From positions 3,220,570 through 3,284,569 of the forward strand of contig CM053246.1 of assembly GCA_028583405.1 (NCBI GenBank): a stretch of DNA of 64,000 nucleotides. The letters run 5' to 3'. Within the stretch, counting starts at the first letter, position 1. Each line of letters begins with the position of its first letter. Below the pieces are notes generated by a model that was given only the letters and a program-made list of their open reading frames with translations, did no database searches and had not been told where the DNA came from. This DNA is from Pogonophryne albipinna. Lineage: Eukaryota; Chordata; Actinopteri; Perciformes; Artedidraconidae. The translations under genes were made by a program, and so were the position numbers. Shown here one piece after another: positions 33,720-45,076 of this stretch.

Positions 33720-34215
33720 CTAAAAAGTAAAGTTAGTTTAAAAACAAGTTGATTAGACCTTGGCAACCTGTTGGAATAGTTAGCTTAAAGTAGTAGATGA
33801 AACAGATGAAGCTAGCTAACAAAACTAAATAAAAGAGAGCTTGCCAATAGTACTGGATACATGATCGAAAGGTTGCAATAGAGAATGCTTGCAAAGCTTG
33901 ATTATACAGTTTAAATAAATAACGCTGGAAATATTGGTTGAAATAGAAAAAACTAATTAACAGTACTTAAACAATTATAGAAATCTCTTTAAACATAGAT
34001 GGTTGAAAATAAAAATATAACAACAATTATTCAATAAATTGTTAAAAATAAAGCTAGCACACAGTAATGATGAAAAGTTTGAAATAGATACATAAAACAA
34101 ATCTTGATATACAGTCGATAGCTATCTTAAATGAACATATACGGTGATATACATTTAAAGCTCAAATTTGACATTCCAAGGGGTATATCATCTAACACAA
34201 ATGAAAACTACAAGT
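33720..34215. other. AT-rich spacer, nothing recognised
   Basis: No reading frame or repeat is recognised between the MITE and the composite element. Confidence 0.4.
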
Positions 34216-34392
34216 ACAAAATGGTGGGAACCACTCAGTGAGGGACTGGCTACTTTGTAGTTGTGGAAGGAAGGTTGAAACTGTTGTACAGTAAAAAAAC
34301 AAAAAACGTTCTATTACAGTCGATGCACTCATGGTGAAAGATGAATTAGGATTTGTCTTTGAAAGGATTCCCTTCAGCTCACCATATGGCAG

Positions 34393-34431
34393 AGATGGAG
34401 TACTCGAGTCCTGGACTCGAGTACTCCATCT
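34393..34431. repeat. 39-bp perfect palindrome
   Basis: AGATGGAGTACTCGAGTCC, then T, then the exact reverse complement of the first 19 bases. The right-hand direct repeat (about 37,710) lacks the second arm and reads GGACTCGGACTCGAGTCC instead. Confidence 0.95.
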
Positions 34432-35298
34432 GATTTTCGGGACTGGACTCGGACTCGCGCACTGATTGACGCGACTCAGACTTGGACTCGTGAATTCTCG
34501 CGCACGATGACTTGGACTCGTGAATTATCGCATACGCTGACTTGGACTCGGACTTGGACTCGTGATTTTTTTCCCCCACGATGACTCGGACTCGACTTGT
34601 ACATTGACGCTCCGACTTGGACTCGGGCAAATTTTCTCTGGAGTCTGATGTCCTCTATCCTGACGTGTGCACCTGTGAGGCGAGTTCATGTACTGGGCCC
34701 CGCTATTCCAGTCTAAAGATGTCTAGAGACACACCCCGCATCGTGCTGTATGCTTTCACACATTCTGCTTCCACATTGGAAAAGAGCAGCGCAAAATGCT
34801 CGTTATGTGGAAAGAATATTGAAGAGAAGGCTCCGTAACACATTACTCTAAGGATCGAGTTCAGACATATAGGCTGTCTTGAACACTATCATCAGAGTAA
34901 CGTGATCTAATCAATAAATAAAGATTCTGTCACAATCTGTCTGTGTTGTGTTTTGTCTTGTCTTTTTCTGTCTTTGGTTTCATGTTTTATTTTGAAAAGT
35001 GTTCACCCCCTGTCTTGCCTGTTGCTTTCTGTCTGTTTTCCCTCCTTCCTGATAACCCAATTGTGTTCACCTGGTGCCCCTATGTTTTATCCTCCCTTCT
35101 CACATGTGTCTTGTTTGTGTGATTAGTCTTGTGTGTATTTAAGTTCTGGTTTTTCTGTCTGTCATTGTTGGTTCATTGTTTGTCGTTGACTGTGTTCACG
35201 AGGTAGTGTTCTGTTTTGTTCCTTAAGACCTTGAAATAAAGGTATTTTTTCCTGTTTATTCTGCATTTGGGTCCTGTCTGCTTCACTCACCCTAACAG

Positions 35299-37020
35299 AA
35301 TGAACCAACCAGAAATGGACCCAGCAGATAATCCATTTGAGGTGGAATCAAGTAATTTTACCTTTTTTTTTGCTTGCTGCTTTGATTGGTGGAAGGGAGC
35401 GTCCAGTGTTCGGCAGAAGAGGGCCACTCTGGGAGAGGCGCACCGGTTGGCAACAGAGAAACCATGTTTGGTGAAGTTTTTACCTGGCTGGATTATGGAC
35501 TTCCTCCAGACATGTGATTCCCGGCCTGCTAGCCCCAGACATGCTAGCCCCCTGCCTCCCAATTCCCAACCTGACACCATACGTCTTGGTGTGTTCCGTC
35601 TGGAGTCAACTCCTGCTTCTTCCCCATTTCCTGCTCCTGTCCAGGAGTCGTTCTCGGGTACTCGTCTGGCTTTTGGAGGTCCACTGAGCCTCCAAAAGTC
35701 TCATAAGAGAAGGAGTCGCAGGTCCAGGCTAGCAGCCCGAGCCCCAGAAGCTATGCTTTGGGCTCCAGTGCCGGCCCACACAGCCATGGTTCCGTGTTCC
35801 GGTTCCGTACCCAGCAGCCATGGTTCCGGCTCCAGAACCGGCCCACAAAGCCATGGATCCGTGCACCAGTACTGGCCCACACAGCCATGCTTCCGTGCTC
35901 CATTACCTGGCTCACACAGCCAGGGTTCCGGCCCCAGCAACCATGGTTTCGGCTCCAGTACTGGCTCTCCGGCCGACGCCAGCTCCCCGTATCCTGTCGG
36001 CGTACCGGCCGACTCCAGCCCCTCGTCTCCTGTTGGCTCTCCGGCCGACGCCAGCTCCCTGTGTCCTGTCGGCATTCCGGCCGACTCCAGCCCCCCGTGT
36101 TCTGTCGGCGAACCGACCGTCTCAAGTCTCCTCTCAAGTTCCTTCTCGAGTCTCTTCTCGAGTCCCCTCTCAAGTCTCCTCTCGAGCCCCCTCTCGAGTC
36201 CCCTCTCAAGCCACCTCTCGAGTTCCCTCTCAAGCCACCTCTCGAGTTCCCTCTCGAGTCCCCTCTCGAGTCCCCTCTCCAGTCCCCTCTCGAGTCACCT
36301 TTCGAGTCACCTCTCGAGTCCCCTCTCGAGTCTCCTCTCCAGTCCCTTCTCCAGTCACCTCTCCAGTCACCTCTCCAGTCCCCTCTCGAGTCTCCTCTCG
36401 AGTCTCCTTTCGAGTCACCTCTCGAGTCACCTCTCGAGTCCCCTCTCGAGTCCCCTCTCGAGTCACCTCTCGAGTCTCCTTTCGAGTCCCCTCTCGAGTC
36501 CCCTCTCCAGTCCCCTCTCGAGCCCTCTCTCGAGTCCCCTCTCGAGTCTCCTCTCGAGTTCCATCTCGAGTCACCTCTCGAGTCTCCTTTCGAGTCCCCT
36601 CTCGAGTCCCCTCTCCAGTCCCCTCTCGAGCCCTCTCTCGAGTCTCCTCTCGAGTTCCATCTCAAGTCCCCTCTCCAGTCCCTAATCAAGTCCCTACTCA
36701 AGTGCCGTTGGAGGTTCCGCTGGGGGTCCTGCCAACTCCATGTCCTGTCCCGTTGGGGGTCCTGCCAACTCCATGTCCTGTCCCGTTGGGGGTCCCGCCG
36801 ACTGCTCTTCTGCCGGGGGTCCTGCCAACCCTGTGTCCTGTGCCGTTGGAGGCCCCGCCGACTACTCTTCTGCCGGGGGTCCTGCCAACTTCATGTCCTG
36901 TCCTGTTTTCGGGTTCCGTTGATGCCTGCCAACACCGTGTCATGTCCTGTTTCGGGTCCCATCAACACCAGCCCTTGCTCCGTCGTGGGTCCCACTGACA
37001 CCAGCCCAGGTTCCGTCTAG
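35299..37020 (+). pseudogene. Gag-like, Pro/Ser-rich reading frame of the composite
   Basis: The start MNQPEMDPADNPFEVESS resembles the N-terminus of fish Ty3/gypsy gags. The normal gag core does not follow; the sequence passes to a basic stretch (SHKRRSRRSRLAARAPEAM) and low-complexity repeats (HTAMVP, SSHGSGS and the 15-bp array). No protease, RT or integrase is present, so it is at best a remnant of a non-autonomous element. More than one frame stays open, so the true frame after about 35,800 is uncertain. Confidence 0.45.
36121..36703 (+). repeat. 15-bp minisatellite, about 39 units
   Basis: The units are variants of CCCCTCTCGAGTCCC with C/T, G/C and A changes at fixed places. The period is a multiple of three and lacks stop codons in at least five frames, which creates long artificial frames such as SSPLSSPL, ESPLESPL and RVPSRVPS on the plus strand and GDSRGDSR on the minus strand. 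Confidence 0.95.
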
Positions 37021-37073
37021 GGTCTCATCTACGTCTGACCCGCCAGGGGTTCCACCTGCTCCTTCCCGTCCTT

Positions 37074-37340
37074 ATGCCCGGCCCCCTGAGTTCCCCAGCC
37101 GTGGTCTTCGCCCTCGAGCCCGGCCCCCTGAGTGCTGCGGTCTTCGCCCTCGGACCCAGCCCCCTGACTTTCCCAGCAACGGTCTTCGCCCTTGATTCCG
37201 GCCCCCCGAGTGCCGCGGTTTTCGCACTCGAGCCCGGCCCCCTGACTTTCCCGGCCGCGGTCCTCGACCCCGGACCCCTGACTCTTCCAGCCGCTGCCTT
37301 CGCCCTAATGCCCGGCCCCCTGAGTTCGCCCCCTGTGGCC
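37074..37340 (+). repeat. Degenerate Pro-rich minisatellite
   Basis: Repeats of GGCCCCCTGA, then GTCTTCGCCCTCG, recur with a period near 60 bases. It forms the 3' part of the same low-complexity reading frame. Confidence 0.6.
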
Positions 37341-38540
37341 TTCGCCCCTTTGTGAACTCTGCCTTGCCCCCGGGTCGTCCGCCTGAGACCCCCACCGCAA
37401 AATTTGCCTTGCCGTCCGGCCGAGATCCCTTCCGGGTCCTCCGCTGTGCTCCTTGGCTGTCAATCCAAACCCGTCCTCCAGACCCCCCTCCACCAACCCT
37501 GGTGGCCCTAGTTTTGTGCACAAAATGGTGGGAACCACTCAATGAGGGACTGGCTACTTTGTAGTTGTGGAAGGAAGGTTGAAACTGTTATACAGTAAAA
37601 AAAAAACAAAAAAAAAACGTTCTATTACAGTCGATGCACTCATGGTGAAGTGAAAGATGAATTAGGATTTGTCTTTGAAAGGGTTCCCTTCAGCTCACCA
37701 TATGGCAGAGATGGAGTACTCGAGTCCTGGACTCGGACTCGAGTCCTGATTTTCGGGACTCGACTCGGACACGCGCACTGATTGACGCGACTCGGTCTTG
37801 GACACGTGAATTCTCGCGCACGATGACTTGGACTCGGACTCGTGAATTATCGCATACGCTGACTTGGACTTGGACTCGTGATTTTTTTCCCCCACGATGA
37901 CTCGGACTCGACTTGTACATTGACGCTCCGACTTGAACTCGGGCAAATTTTCTCTGGAGTCTGATGTCCTCTATCCTGGCGTGTGCACCTGCGAGGCGAG
38001 TTCACGTACTTGGCCCCGCTATTCCAGTCTAAAGATTTCTAGAGACACACCCCGCATCGTGCTGTATGCTTTCACACATTCTGCTTCCACATTGGTAAAG
38101 AGCAGCGCAAAATGCTCGTTATGTGGAAACAATATTGAAGAGAAGGCTCCGTAACACATTACTCTAAAGATCGAGTTCAGACATATAGGCTGTCTTGAAC
38201 ACTATCATCAGAGTAACGTGATCTAATCAATAAATAAAGATTGTCACAATCTGTCTGTGTTGTGTTTTGTCTTGTCTTTTTCTGTCTTTGGTTTCATGTT
38301 TTATTTTGAAAAGTGTTCACCCCCTGTCTTGCCTGTTGCTTTCTGTCTGTTTTCCCGCCTTCCTGATAACCCGATTGTGTTCACCTGGTGCCCCTGTGTT
38401 TTCTCCTCCCTTCTCACCTGTGTCTTGTTTGTGTGATTAGTCTTGTGTGTATTTAAGTTCTGGTTTTTCTGTCTGTCATTGTTGGTTAATTGTTTGTCGT
38501 TGACTGTGTTCACGAGGTAGTGTTCTGTTTTGTTCCTTAA

Positions 38541-38944
38541 AGAGCCTGTGACACGAGTTTCCCCCATCATCCAAACCCATCAATTTGAGTAAATATTGTC
38601 CCCTTGAAAACCCTTAATGAACGGATTTTGGATATTTGTACTTTGATAACCATTAATCTGCCCTTCAATGTTGACCATTTCTGGATCTTCTCGGGGATTC
38701 CTTCAAGTCCCGCCAAATTATGTGTGACGTCATTGCGGGCACAGCGCTCCAGCTGCACCGTTCAGGATCCCAGCATCTGCATGTAAACGCACGATGGCGC
38801 ACACAGCAGCAAGCTCAGACAGCGATGACAGTTTAATTTTGAACGTGTCTGAGAGCTCATATGAGGCTGAAGGATCGGTTTATGTTGTATCTGTTAGAAG
38901 TTTAGGAATTAGGTGCGTCAATATGGGCGATCATACGGTCATAG
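38541..38944 (+). mobile_element. Left end of a TTAA-anchored element with a short frame
   Basis: Directly after TTAA at 38,537-38,540 the sequence AGAGCCTGTGACACGAG starts, and from 38,794 a frame reads MAHTAASSDSDDSLILNVSE. The match of this acidic N-terminus to transposon-encoded proteins of fish is from memory and weak. The right end is not found; another element interrupts it at about 38,945. Confidence 0.35.
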
Positions 38945-39600
38945 CCAGTGGTGGAATGGGACTAAAAATCATCCCGGGACTCTCGACCGGCCCACTTCGG
39001 TACCGCTAGTAAATTGTCAAAGGGGGGAGTGGGGGATGTCAGGGGGCTGGCGGGTGCTGTAGGCTAGGGAAGGCTAAGCCTTTCCCAAATATTTGTGTCA
39101 CTGCATCCTGGTAAAATACAAATATAATGTATAATGTCTATGTCTTGGACATTAGCGCTGCTAGCCACCTGTGCCCTGTACTACGAAGCCAGTTTCAACA
39201 TACACTGATATGTTTGAGTAACAACTAACTAACACAACAAACTAACAAACGAGATCTCGCTAAAGCTGTCCTACGACGATGGTTATCAACTCGGTAAATC
39301 AAGCTAGGGTTTCTCTCACCAGCTGAGAGCGCGTTCACGTGAAAGGGGCGGGGTTAGCTACATTTGACCAATCACAAACAGGGACAAGTGTACTGACAGC
39401 GCAGCGTCATACTTCATTAATGAAAAGTAAACTAATATTAGACAAATATGAGCTTTAAACATCGATGACTTAAACATATAATCCAGGATACAAGCCACAG
39501 AGTTGCACCTGCAAGGTCAATACAGAACAACTGGTTAAAAAAATAACTAGGCCTACCGAGTGTTGAAAGCGTATAGTTTTATGATATCACTGGCCCATCT
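38945..39600. other. Possible hAT left end and unassigned repeat DNA
   Basis: CAGTGGTGGAATGGGAC at about 38,947 has the form of a hAT terminus, followed by GGCCCAC as in the 15.1-kb element. I found no matching right end, so its extent is unknown. Confidence 0.3.
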
Positions 39601-39927
39601 ACACTGTAAAACCTGCCAAGTTAATAGAACTCAAACGTTTTTTTATAACTGATTACATCGACATTTTTTGAGTACCTTAACTTAAATGTTTTAAGTTAAA
39701 GTATAATCTTATCAATTGAGTTCTATTTACTAGTAATTTTTAAGTGACACAAACATATTGTTTTAAGTTAAAGAAACATGGATATATTAAGTTATTTAAA
39801 CTAATAATGTTTGTTAACACTGTACATATAAAGATCAAGTATCTTTAACTTAAACATTTTCATATCTCTTCAACTAGCCACAACGCCAGCGCGCGCCACA
39901 ACGCCAGCGTCCAGCCACAAGGGTGTG

Positions 39928-41355
39928 CAGTGTTTCCCACAGATCTGAAATATACTTGGGCGGGTGGTGGCAGCCGGCGGGGGGGGGGGTAGGGTTTGCA
40001 AAAAAAAAAAAAAAAAAGGTTTTAACAACATGTTTATTTATTGACTTTTCATTCCTGTATAATCATTTTGCGCAAAGATGGCACTGTTTGTCAGAGCACT
40101 TCATCCTTCTGGGATTTCATGAAGAACAGCTCCAACGCCTGTGTGTATGGGAACGCCTCTGGTGCTGGTCCATTAACTGCCAGTGTTTCCCACAGATCTG
40201 AAATATACTTGGGGGGGGTGGTGGTAGCGGGGGGGGGTTGGGGGTTGAGGTGACGTGCAACAACATTAACCTTTCTGTTGGTCGCTTGTTAGCAGACCCT
40301 TCACGCGATGGCAGAGCGAACAGGTACAGGCAGGGCCCATAATGATAGCCCTATAGTTTAAATCTACTATCCACACATGAACATATGGAAATGGGTTACT
40401 ATTTAAAAAAATAAATGTATTTATAAATGTATTTAGGAACCTATCCATGTGATTTTTAGTGGGGGTCGACCTCAAATCCTCTAGGGGGGTCCAGGGGCAT
40501 GCCCCCCCGGTAAGATTTTATTTTGGAGTTAAATGCATCAATCTGGTGCATTTTGAGGGGGAAATAAAGAGACTAGATCTATGGAAACACCTATATTAAA
40601 CATAACTGTATACATTTCAATAATCATAAAATCATGGCCACCTAGTTAACTTTTTATTTATTCATTCATGCATATTTCACTAATCACATTACATTTCATT
40701 TAGCTGACGCTTTTATCCAAAGCGACTTATAATGACCGATTACAGGGACATTCTCCCTGGAGTAACTAAGGGCTAAGTGCCTTACTCAAGGGCACACTAG
40801 TGGTGGTGTTCCTGGCGGGATTTGAACTCACAGCCTTCCGATCTTCAGCCCACCTCACTATCCATTAGACCATTCACTACCCTCTCAAATGGAAATATGT
40901 GTTTACATAAATGGTGACCACACCGTTTGAGACCCACTGAGAACTTAGACTAAGTTAACTATCTAAACACTCAGAGAGTCCTTTACCTCACCTGAGCTGA
41001 GGTTATCCCGAGCTTGAATGACACACAGAGACCAATCAAGGGCTTTGATTTATGATCTGTATGACAGTGGCCATGTCGGCAGGCCACATCATGTGGACAG
41101 CCAGTCACCCTGTGTGAGGCAGGCCAGTTAACAGGCCAGAAGGAGGCGAGATCAGAGCAAGGGAGCGAGGGATCATTGTCCACAAGTTAATCGATCGCAG
41201 ATGGCGTCGTGGTCATGATGATAATAAAAAAAAAACTTATAAATTATAAAAAACTAAAATAAAATAAAAACTAAATGGATCGCGAAATATACTTGGGCGG
41301 CCGTTAATATACCTGGGCGGCCCGCCCAAGTATAGTCTATGTGTGGTAAACCCTG
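39928..41355. mobile_element. hAT-like element with a repeated left end and nested SINE
   Basis: The left terminus CAGTGTTTCCCACAGATCTG followed by AAATATACTTGGGCGGG has its inverted partner at the right end (CCCGCCCAAGTATAGTC to GTAAACCCTG, ending 41,355). The left terminus occurs a second time at 40,179, so one copy is inserted in another or the end was duplicated. No 8-bp duplication is clear. Part of the interior (about 40,470-40,580) matches the hAT element at 15.1 kb. Confidence 0.6.
40681..40885 (-). mobile_element. tRNA-derived SINE with L2-type tail
   Basis: On the minus strand a tRNA-like head has an A box (GGTCTAATGGATAG) and a B box (GAGTTCAAATCCC near 40,825). The body ends in TAAGTCGCTTTGGATAAAAG and CGTCAGCTAAATG. 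The last 33 bases are identical to the tail of the L2 LINE at 8.2-10.1 kb, which fits mobilisation by that LINE family. Confidence 0.78.
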
Positions 41356-41429
41356 GTGTGTGTATGTGTGTGTGGGGCACAACGCCAGCGTCCAGCCACA
41401 AGGGAGTGTGGTGTGTGTGTGTTATATTC

Positions 41430-42000
41430 AGGGCTGCACATAACTGGTGCGCAGGTGCGCATGCGCACCAGTTATAGATGTTCGCCTAGGGGCGCCAGAT
41501 CTGGGGGAGGCGCTGCGCTGGCAGCTCTGGGAGGGAAAAAACATTTTTGACCGTTGGGGCTCATCCTAATTTTCGGACTTGATGTAACAATAATTCATAA
41601 TTAAGCAAATGTAACACCCTTTTTCACCCAACGGTTCACCGTTTCATGTTGCCCTGTACAATGGGCGCTGCTAAGTGATGAAAATGGGGGATGTTGGCTA
41701 TCTGGCGCCCGCAGCTCACAGCCAAAGTGCGAGGGAGCGAGGGAGAGAGAGAGAGGGTTGCACCGGTCCGGCGCTGTTGTTATTAGAATCTGGTGCTAGA
41801 GCTCTGCTCTAACTGATATAAGAAGAAGATGTTTCTACAATAATGTGGAGGGAGAGTCCTCTCCAGTCAGACTGAGAGGCTGATACTACAGCTCAGTGAG
41901 GTAAAGGACTCTGAGTGTTTAGATAGTTCACTTTAGTCTAGTTCAAACGGTTTGTCACAATTTATGTAAACACATATTTCCAAGGCCTCTCCTTTATAAT
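41430..42000. mobile_element. Probable hAT-type fragment
   Basis: CAGGGCTGCACATAACTGG followed by the palindromic GGTGCGCATGCGCACC has the look of a hAT terminus. No right end was identified. The stretch 41,897-41,982 is the inverted copy of 40,889-40,990. Confidence 0.4.
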
Positions 42001-42589
42001 TATTGGGATAAACAGGTTTTAAATCATTCCAATGTTATACTATAGGACAGTAACCAAAAATATCCTTTAAAACTGGAAAGATAAAAAACAATGCATAAAT
42101 AAATAAATGTTAAGGTAAAATAAGATATGAAACAACAAAAATAAAATAAGTTACATTAATTTTGTTATTGGCTATGGTAGGTTATTGGTTATGTTCACAT
42201 ACTTATTTGATACATCCACTTGTCTAAGATGACAACAGAGACTTTCGACCCAAAACCAGCTGTTGACTTGTGGATGCAAGCAGCTAATCACAGACTCAAC
42301 CAGAGAGAAAGTAGTAGGCCTACATCATCAGCTACCATGTTCTGACAGTAGAGGAAGACAGGAGGAGAACAGTCAGGAGGGTAGTGATGACAGCTTGTAG
42401 GATTACTGGTCGTGCTAATGTTGTCTTGTGTTCACCTCTGCATGTGTGTTCTGTGTTCACCTCTGCATGTGTGTTCAGCGCGTGTGTCTGGCAAATAAAG
42501 TCAAGACCCCCTCAAAAGTTACGGTTTATTTCATTTTAAAGGATGAGCACCCAAGCAACATCTCCAGGTGCTCCTTTGAGAACCAGGGC

Positions 42590-42850
42590 AAAGAAGTTAT
42601 GTGCACCCCTGGTTATATTGTAGGCAGGCCCATCAATACTTTCTGGATGAAGTCGAAAGTGTTTGCCAACTCTTTCGGGTAACTCAGTGTGGGGAGTTCC
42701 ATAACTTTGTCCCCCTCTATGACAACAGCGATCTTCTCTGGGCAGAAGAGCGTGGCATTTGTCGACCTGGCACTGATCAGGAGAAGTCCGACCGCGACGG
42801 CATCTATTTCTGGATCCTCAGACTGCTCTACCTGATGACAAGAACAGATA
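42590..42850 (-). pseudogene. Remnant of a repeat-family reading frame
   Basis: On the minus strand a frame reads EDPEIDAVAVGLLLISA, then CPEKIAVVIEGDKVMEL, SYPKELANTFDFIQKVLMGL. The pattern resembles a protein family found many times in fish genomes, which I cannot name with certainty. A stop follows at once and no start is visible. Confidence 0.4.
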
Positions 42851-43254
42851 CACGTTACCTATTACTATTACCCCAAATTGCCTTAGCTATCTCAGAAATA
42901 TGTTTGCTGAAAAATACATCAGTAACATATCACATCAAATAAACTAATGTTTTGTGCATAACGTGGGTTTAAGGAAACGCCTATTCGCATTGCACCAGAA
43001 ACTTCAGCCTCTAAAATAACCAATCAGTTGACATAAATTCTTTCTACAGAAAAAACATGTATAACCTTCATAAGGGTAGTATTTATTGCATCACTGTATT
43101 AGACTGTTACTATTAGCTAGTTGTACCTAATAAACTGGAAACTGAAAATATATTTACAGTATAATCTCTCCCTACTACACATACAAAAATATATGGGGAA
43201 CACTAGAGATTATTTTGTATTGAACACTGGTGCTGCAGGAAAGAAAGCCCTCTT

Positions 43255-43600
43255 GATTGTGTGTGTGTGTGTGTGTATGTGTGTGTGTATGTATGTGTGT
43301 CTGTGTATCTGTGTGTGTATCTATGTGTATGTGTCTGTGTGTGTCTGTCTGTGTGTGTATGTCTATGTATGTGTGTGTCTATGTGTGTGTATCTGTGTGT
43401 CTGCATGTGTGTGTGTATGTGTATCTGTGTACATGTGTCTGTCTATGTATGTGTGTGTGTCTGTGTGTGTCTATGTGTGTGTGTCAATGTGTGTGTGCGT
43501 GTGTGTGTCTATGTGTGTGTCTGTGTGTGTGTGCGTGTGTCTGTCTATGTGTGTGTATGTGTGTCTATGTATGTGTGTGTGTGTATATGTGTGCCGTGTG
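43255..43600 (+). repeat. TG-rich compound microsatellite
   Basis: About 345 bases of (TG)n with interspersed TATG and TCTG units. Cys/Val-rich frames across it are artefacts of the repeat. Confidence 0.95.
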
Positions 43601-44190
43601 AGAAAAAGTTTTTAGAGAGTACTTGTCCATGGACAAGTGAGTTTGGCAATTTACTTGTCCGAATACATTTTTCACTTGTCCAGAATGGACAAAAATTGGG
43701 GCCACTGGAATCTTCTTCTTCGCCATCGTATTTTACATTTTCCCACGGTTTTTACAACACCGCTAACGTAAGTGAGCGGTAAGATTTTACTGCATCACAC
43801 ATAGGGTTGGGTATCGTTTGGATTTTAACGATTCCGGTTCCGCTTTTCGATTCCGGTTATTTTCGGTTCTCGATTCCGGTTCTTTGAGAGGGTAAAAATA
43901 AGTCCCATGACAAACTGGGAGAAAAATATATTTATGAAAACATTAAGTCAAATCTGTATTCCTATTTACAAATCACTTCATACTGTTTAATTTCTTACGG
44001 TTATTGAATACAATTATATAAAAATAATCTCTGCATTGTTTAGTTAGTTCTAAGTGGTGCAGTTTGAGAATGTACAATTGGCCCAGTCTCCTCTGATGTT
44101 ACACTGCAACCTGCCTGTGAGACAGAGTCCAACCACACATGTCCAACACATAGGCCTAATAATAACATTATTATTATCTCAAAAAGAGAG

Positions 44191-45076
44191 ATGCTAAAAA
44201 ATAATCTAGGAAGTTTAACCACTTGGATTAAACCGGAGGTGACAAGTCTCGGTGTCATCCTGGACTCAGATTTGAACTTCAACGCCCATTTAAACAAAGT
44301 GACCAAAATAGCTTTCTTTCATCTCAGAAACATAGCGAAGGTACGACCATTCATAAATCTAAATGATGCAGAGAAGCTAATTCATGCTTTTATATCTAGC
44401 CGACTAGACTACTGCAATGCACTATTCACTGGTCTCCCCAAGAAAGCTATTGGAAGACTCCAGCTCATTCAAAACTCTGCAGCTAGACTACTAACGAATA
44501 CCAAAAGGAGGGAACACATTAGTCCTGTCTTAGCTACTCTACACTGGCGTCCTGTAACTTTTAGAATTGATTTTAAGGTGCTTCTCCTCACATACAAAGC
44601 TCTAAATGGACAAGGACCCAGCTACATTGCTGACTCTCTAATGAACTACACACCCGCCAGAACACTGCGATCATCAGATGCAGGTCTATTAGAGGTCACC
44701 AGAAAGAGTCATAAGAAGATCGGTGATGCAGCCTTTGTAAACTACGCCCCAAAACTGTGGAACACGTTACCCAACAATATTAGGGAAGCAAATACATTAG
44801 GCATTTTTAAAAGGCAGCTTAAAACCTATCTCTTTACCAAAGCATTTTACTGATTTTACACTATTATACTGCACTATTCTCTGTGATTGACATTGCACTA
44901 TTTCCCTATGTTTTATTCCCCATGTTTTTATTTTTAATTATTTTATCCCACTTTATGCTTTGCTCTTGCTGCTTGTTTTACACTGATTTTATGTCTTATT
45001 TTTTACTGATGTAAAACACTTTGAACTGCAATCCCCTGTATGAAAGGTGCTATACAAATAAAGTTATTATTATTAT
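44191..45076 (+). mobile_element. L2-clade LINE 3' fragment
   Basis: A 220-codon frame begins after the RT core with SLGVILDSDLNFNAHLNKVT, FFHLRNIAKVRPF, SSRLDYCNALFTGLPKKAIG and LHWRPVTFRIDFKVLL. Stop at 44,851-44,853, then a 3' UTR with GGTGCTATACAAATAAAG and an (ATT)n tail. It belongs to the same subfamily as the 4.2-kb copy, not to that at 8.2 kb. Confidence 0.88.

Larger units (their letters stand above)
20075..37773. repeat. espnl: Large near-identical duplication, copy 1
   Basis: This segment matches 46,315-64,000 in the same orientation with an offset that drifts only from 26,240 to about 26,227. It holds part of an espnl intron, a DIRS element with two nested MITEs, three espnl ankyrin exons, two TTAA MITEs and most of an LTR-like composite. 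Copy 2 starts directly at the N gap and runs off the window, so the right end of homology is not visible. Confidence 0.97.
34216..38540 (+). mobile_element. LTR-like composite: direct repeats around a proline/serine-rich frame
   Basis: A direct repeat of about 1.01-1.02 kb occurs at 34,216-35,226 and 37,520-38,540. Its second half starts TGTCACAATCTGTCTG and holds a TATA-like GTATTTAAG, resembling an LTR, with AATAAA following in the left context only. Between the repeats is a gag-like frame. The repeat edges lack TG/CA ends and target duplication, so this may instead be 1.3 copies of a 3.3-kb tandem unit. The left repeat includes a GACTCG-rich tract and a short CSLCGKNIEEKAP frame like the start of a BED finger. 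Confidence 0.6.

Noticed and set aside
34379..34630. Minus-strand ESKSESKS-rich frame at 34.4 kb (also 37.7 and 60.6 kb)
   Set aside because: Produced by the GACTCG-type simple repeat in the direct repeat of the composite element.
35751..36701. 316-codon minus-strand frame of GDSRGDSR type resembling an SR-repeat protein
   Set aside because: It is the antisense reading of the 15-bp minisatellite, which lacks stops in several frames; no host-like domain or splice structure.
40800..40885. tRNA gene on the minus strand
   Set aside because: The A and B boxes belong to the head of a SINE with an L2-type tail.
43121..43782. Cys/Val-rich frames that look like a secreted cysteine-rich protein
   Set aside because: They are direct translations of the TG-rich microsatellite.
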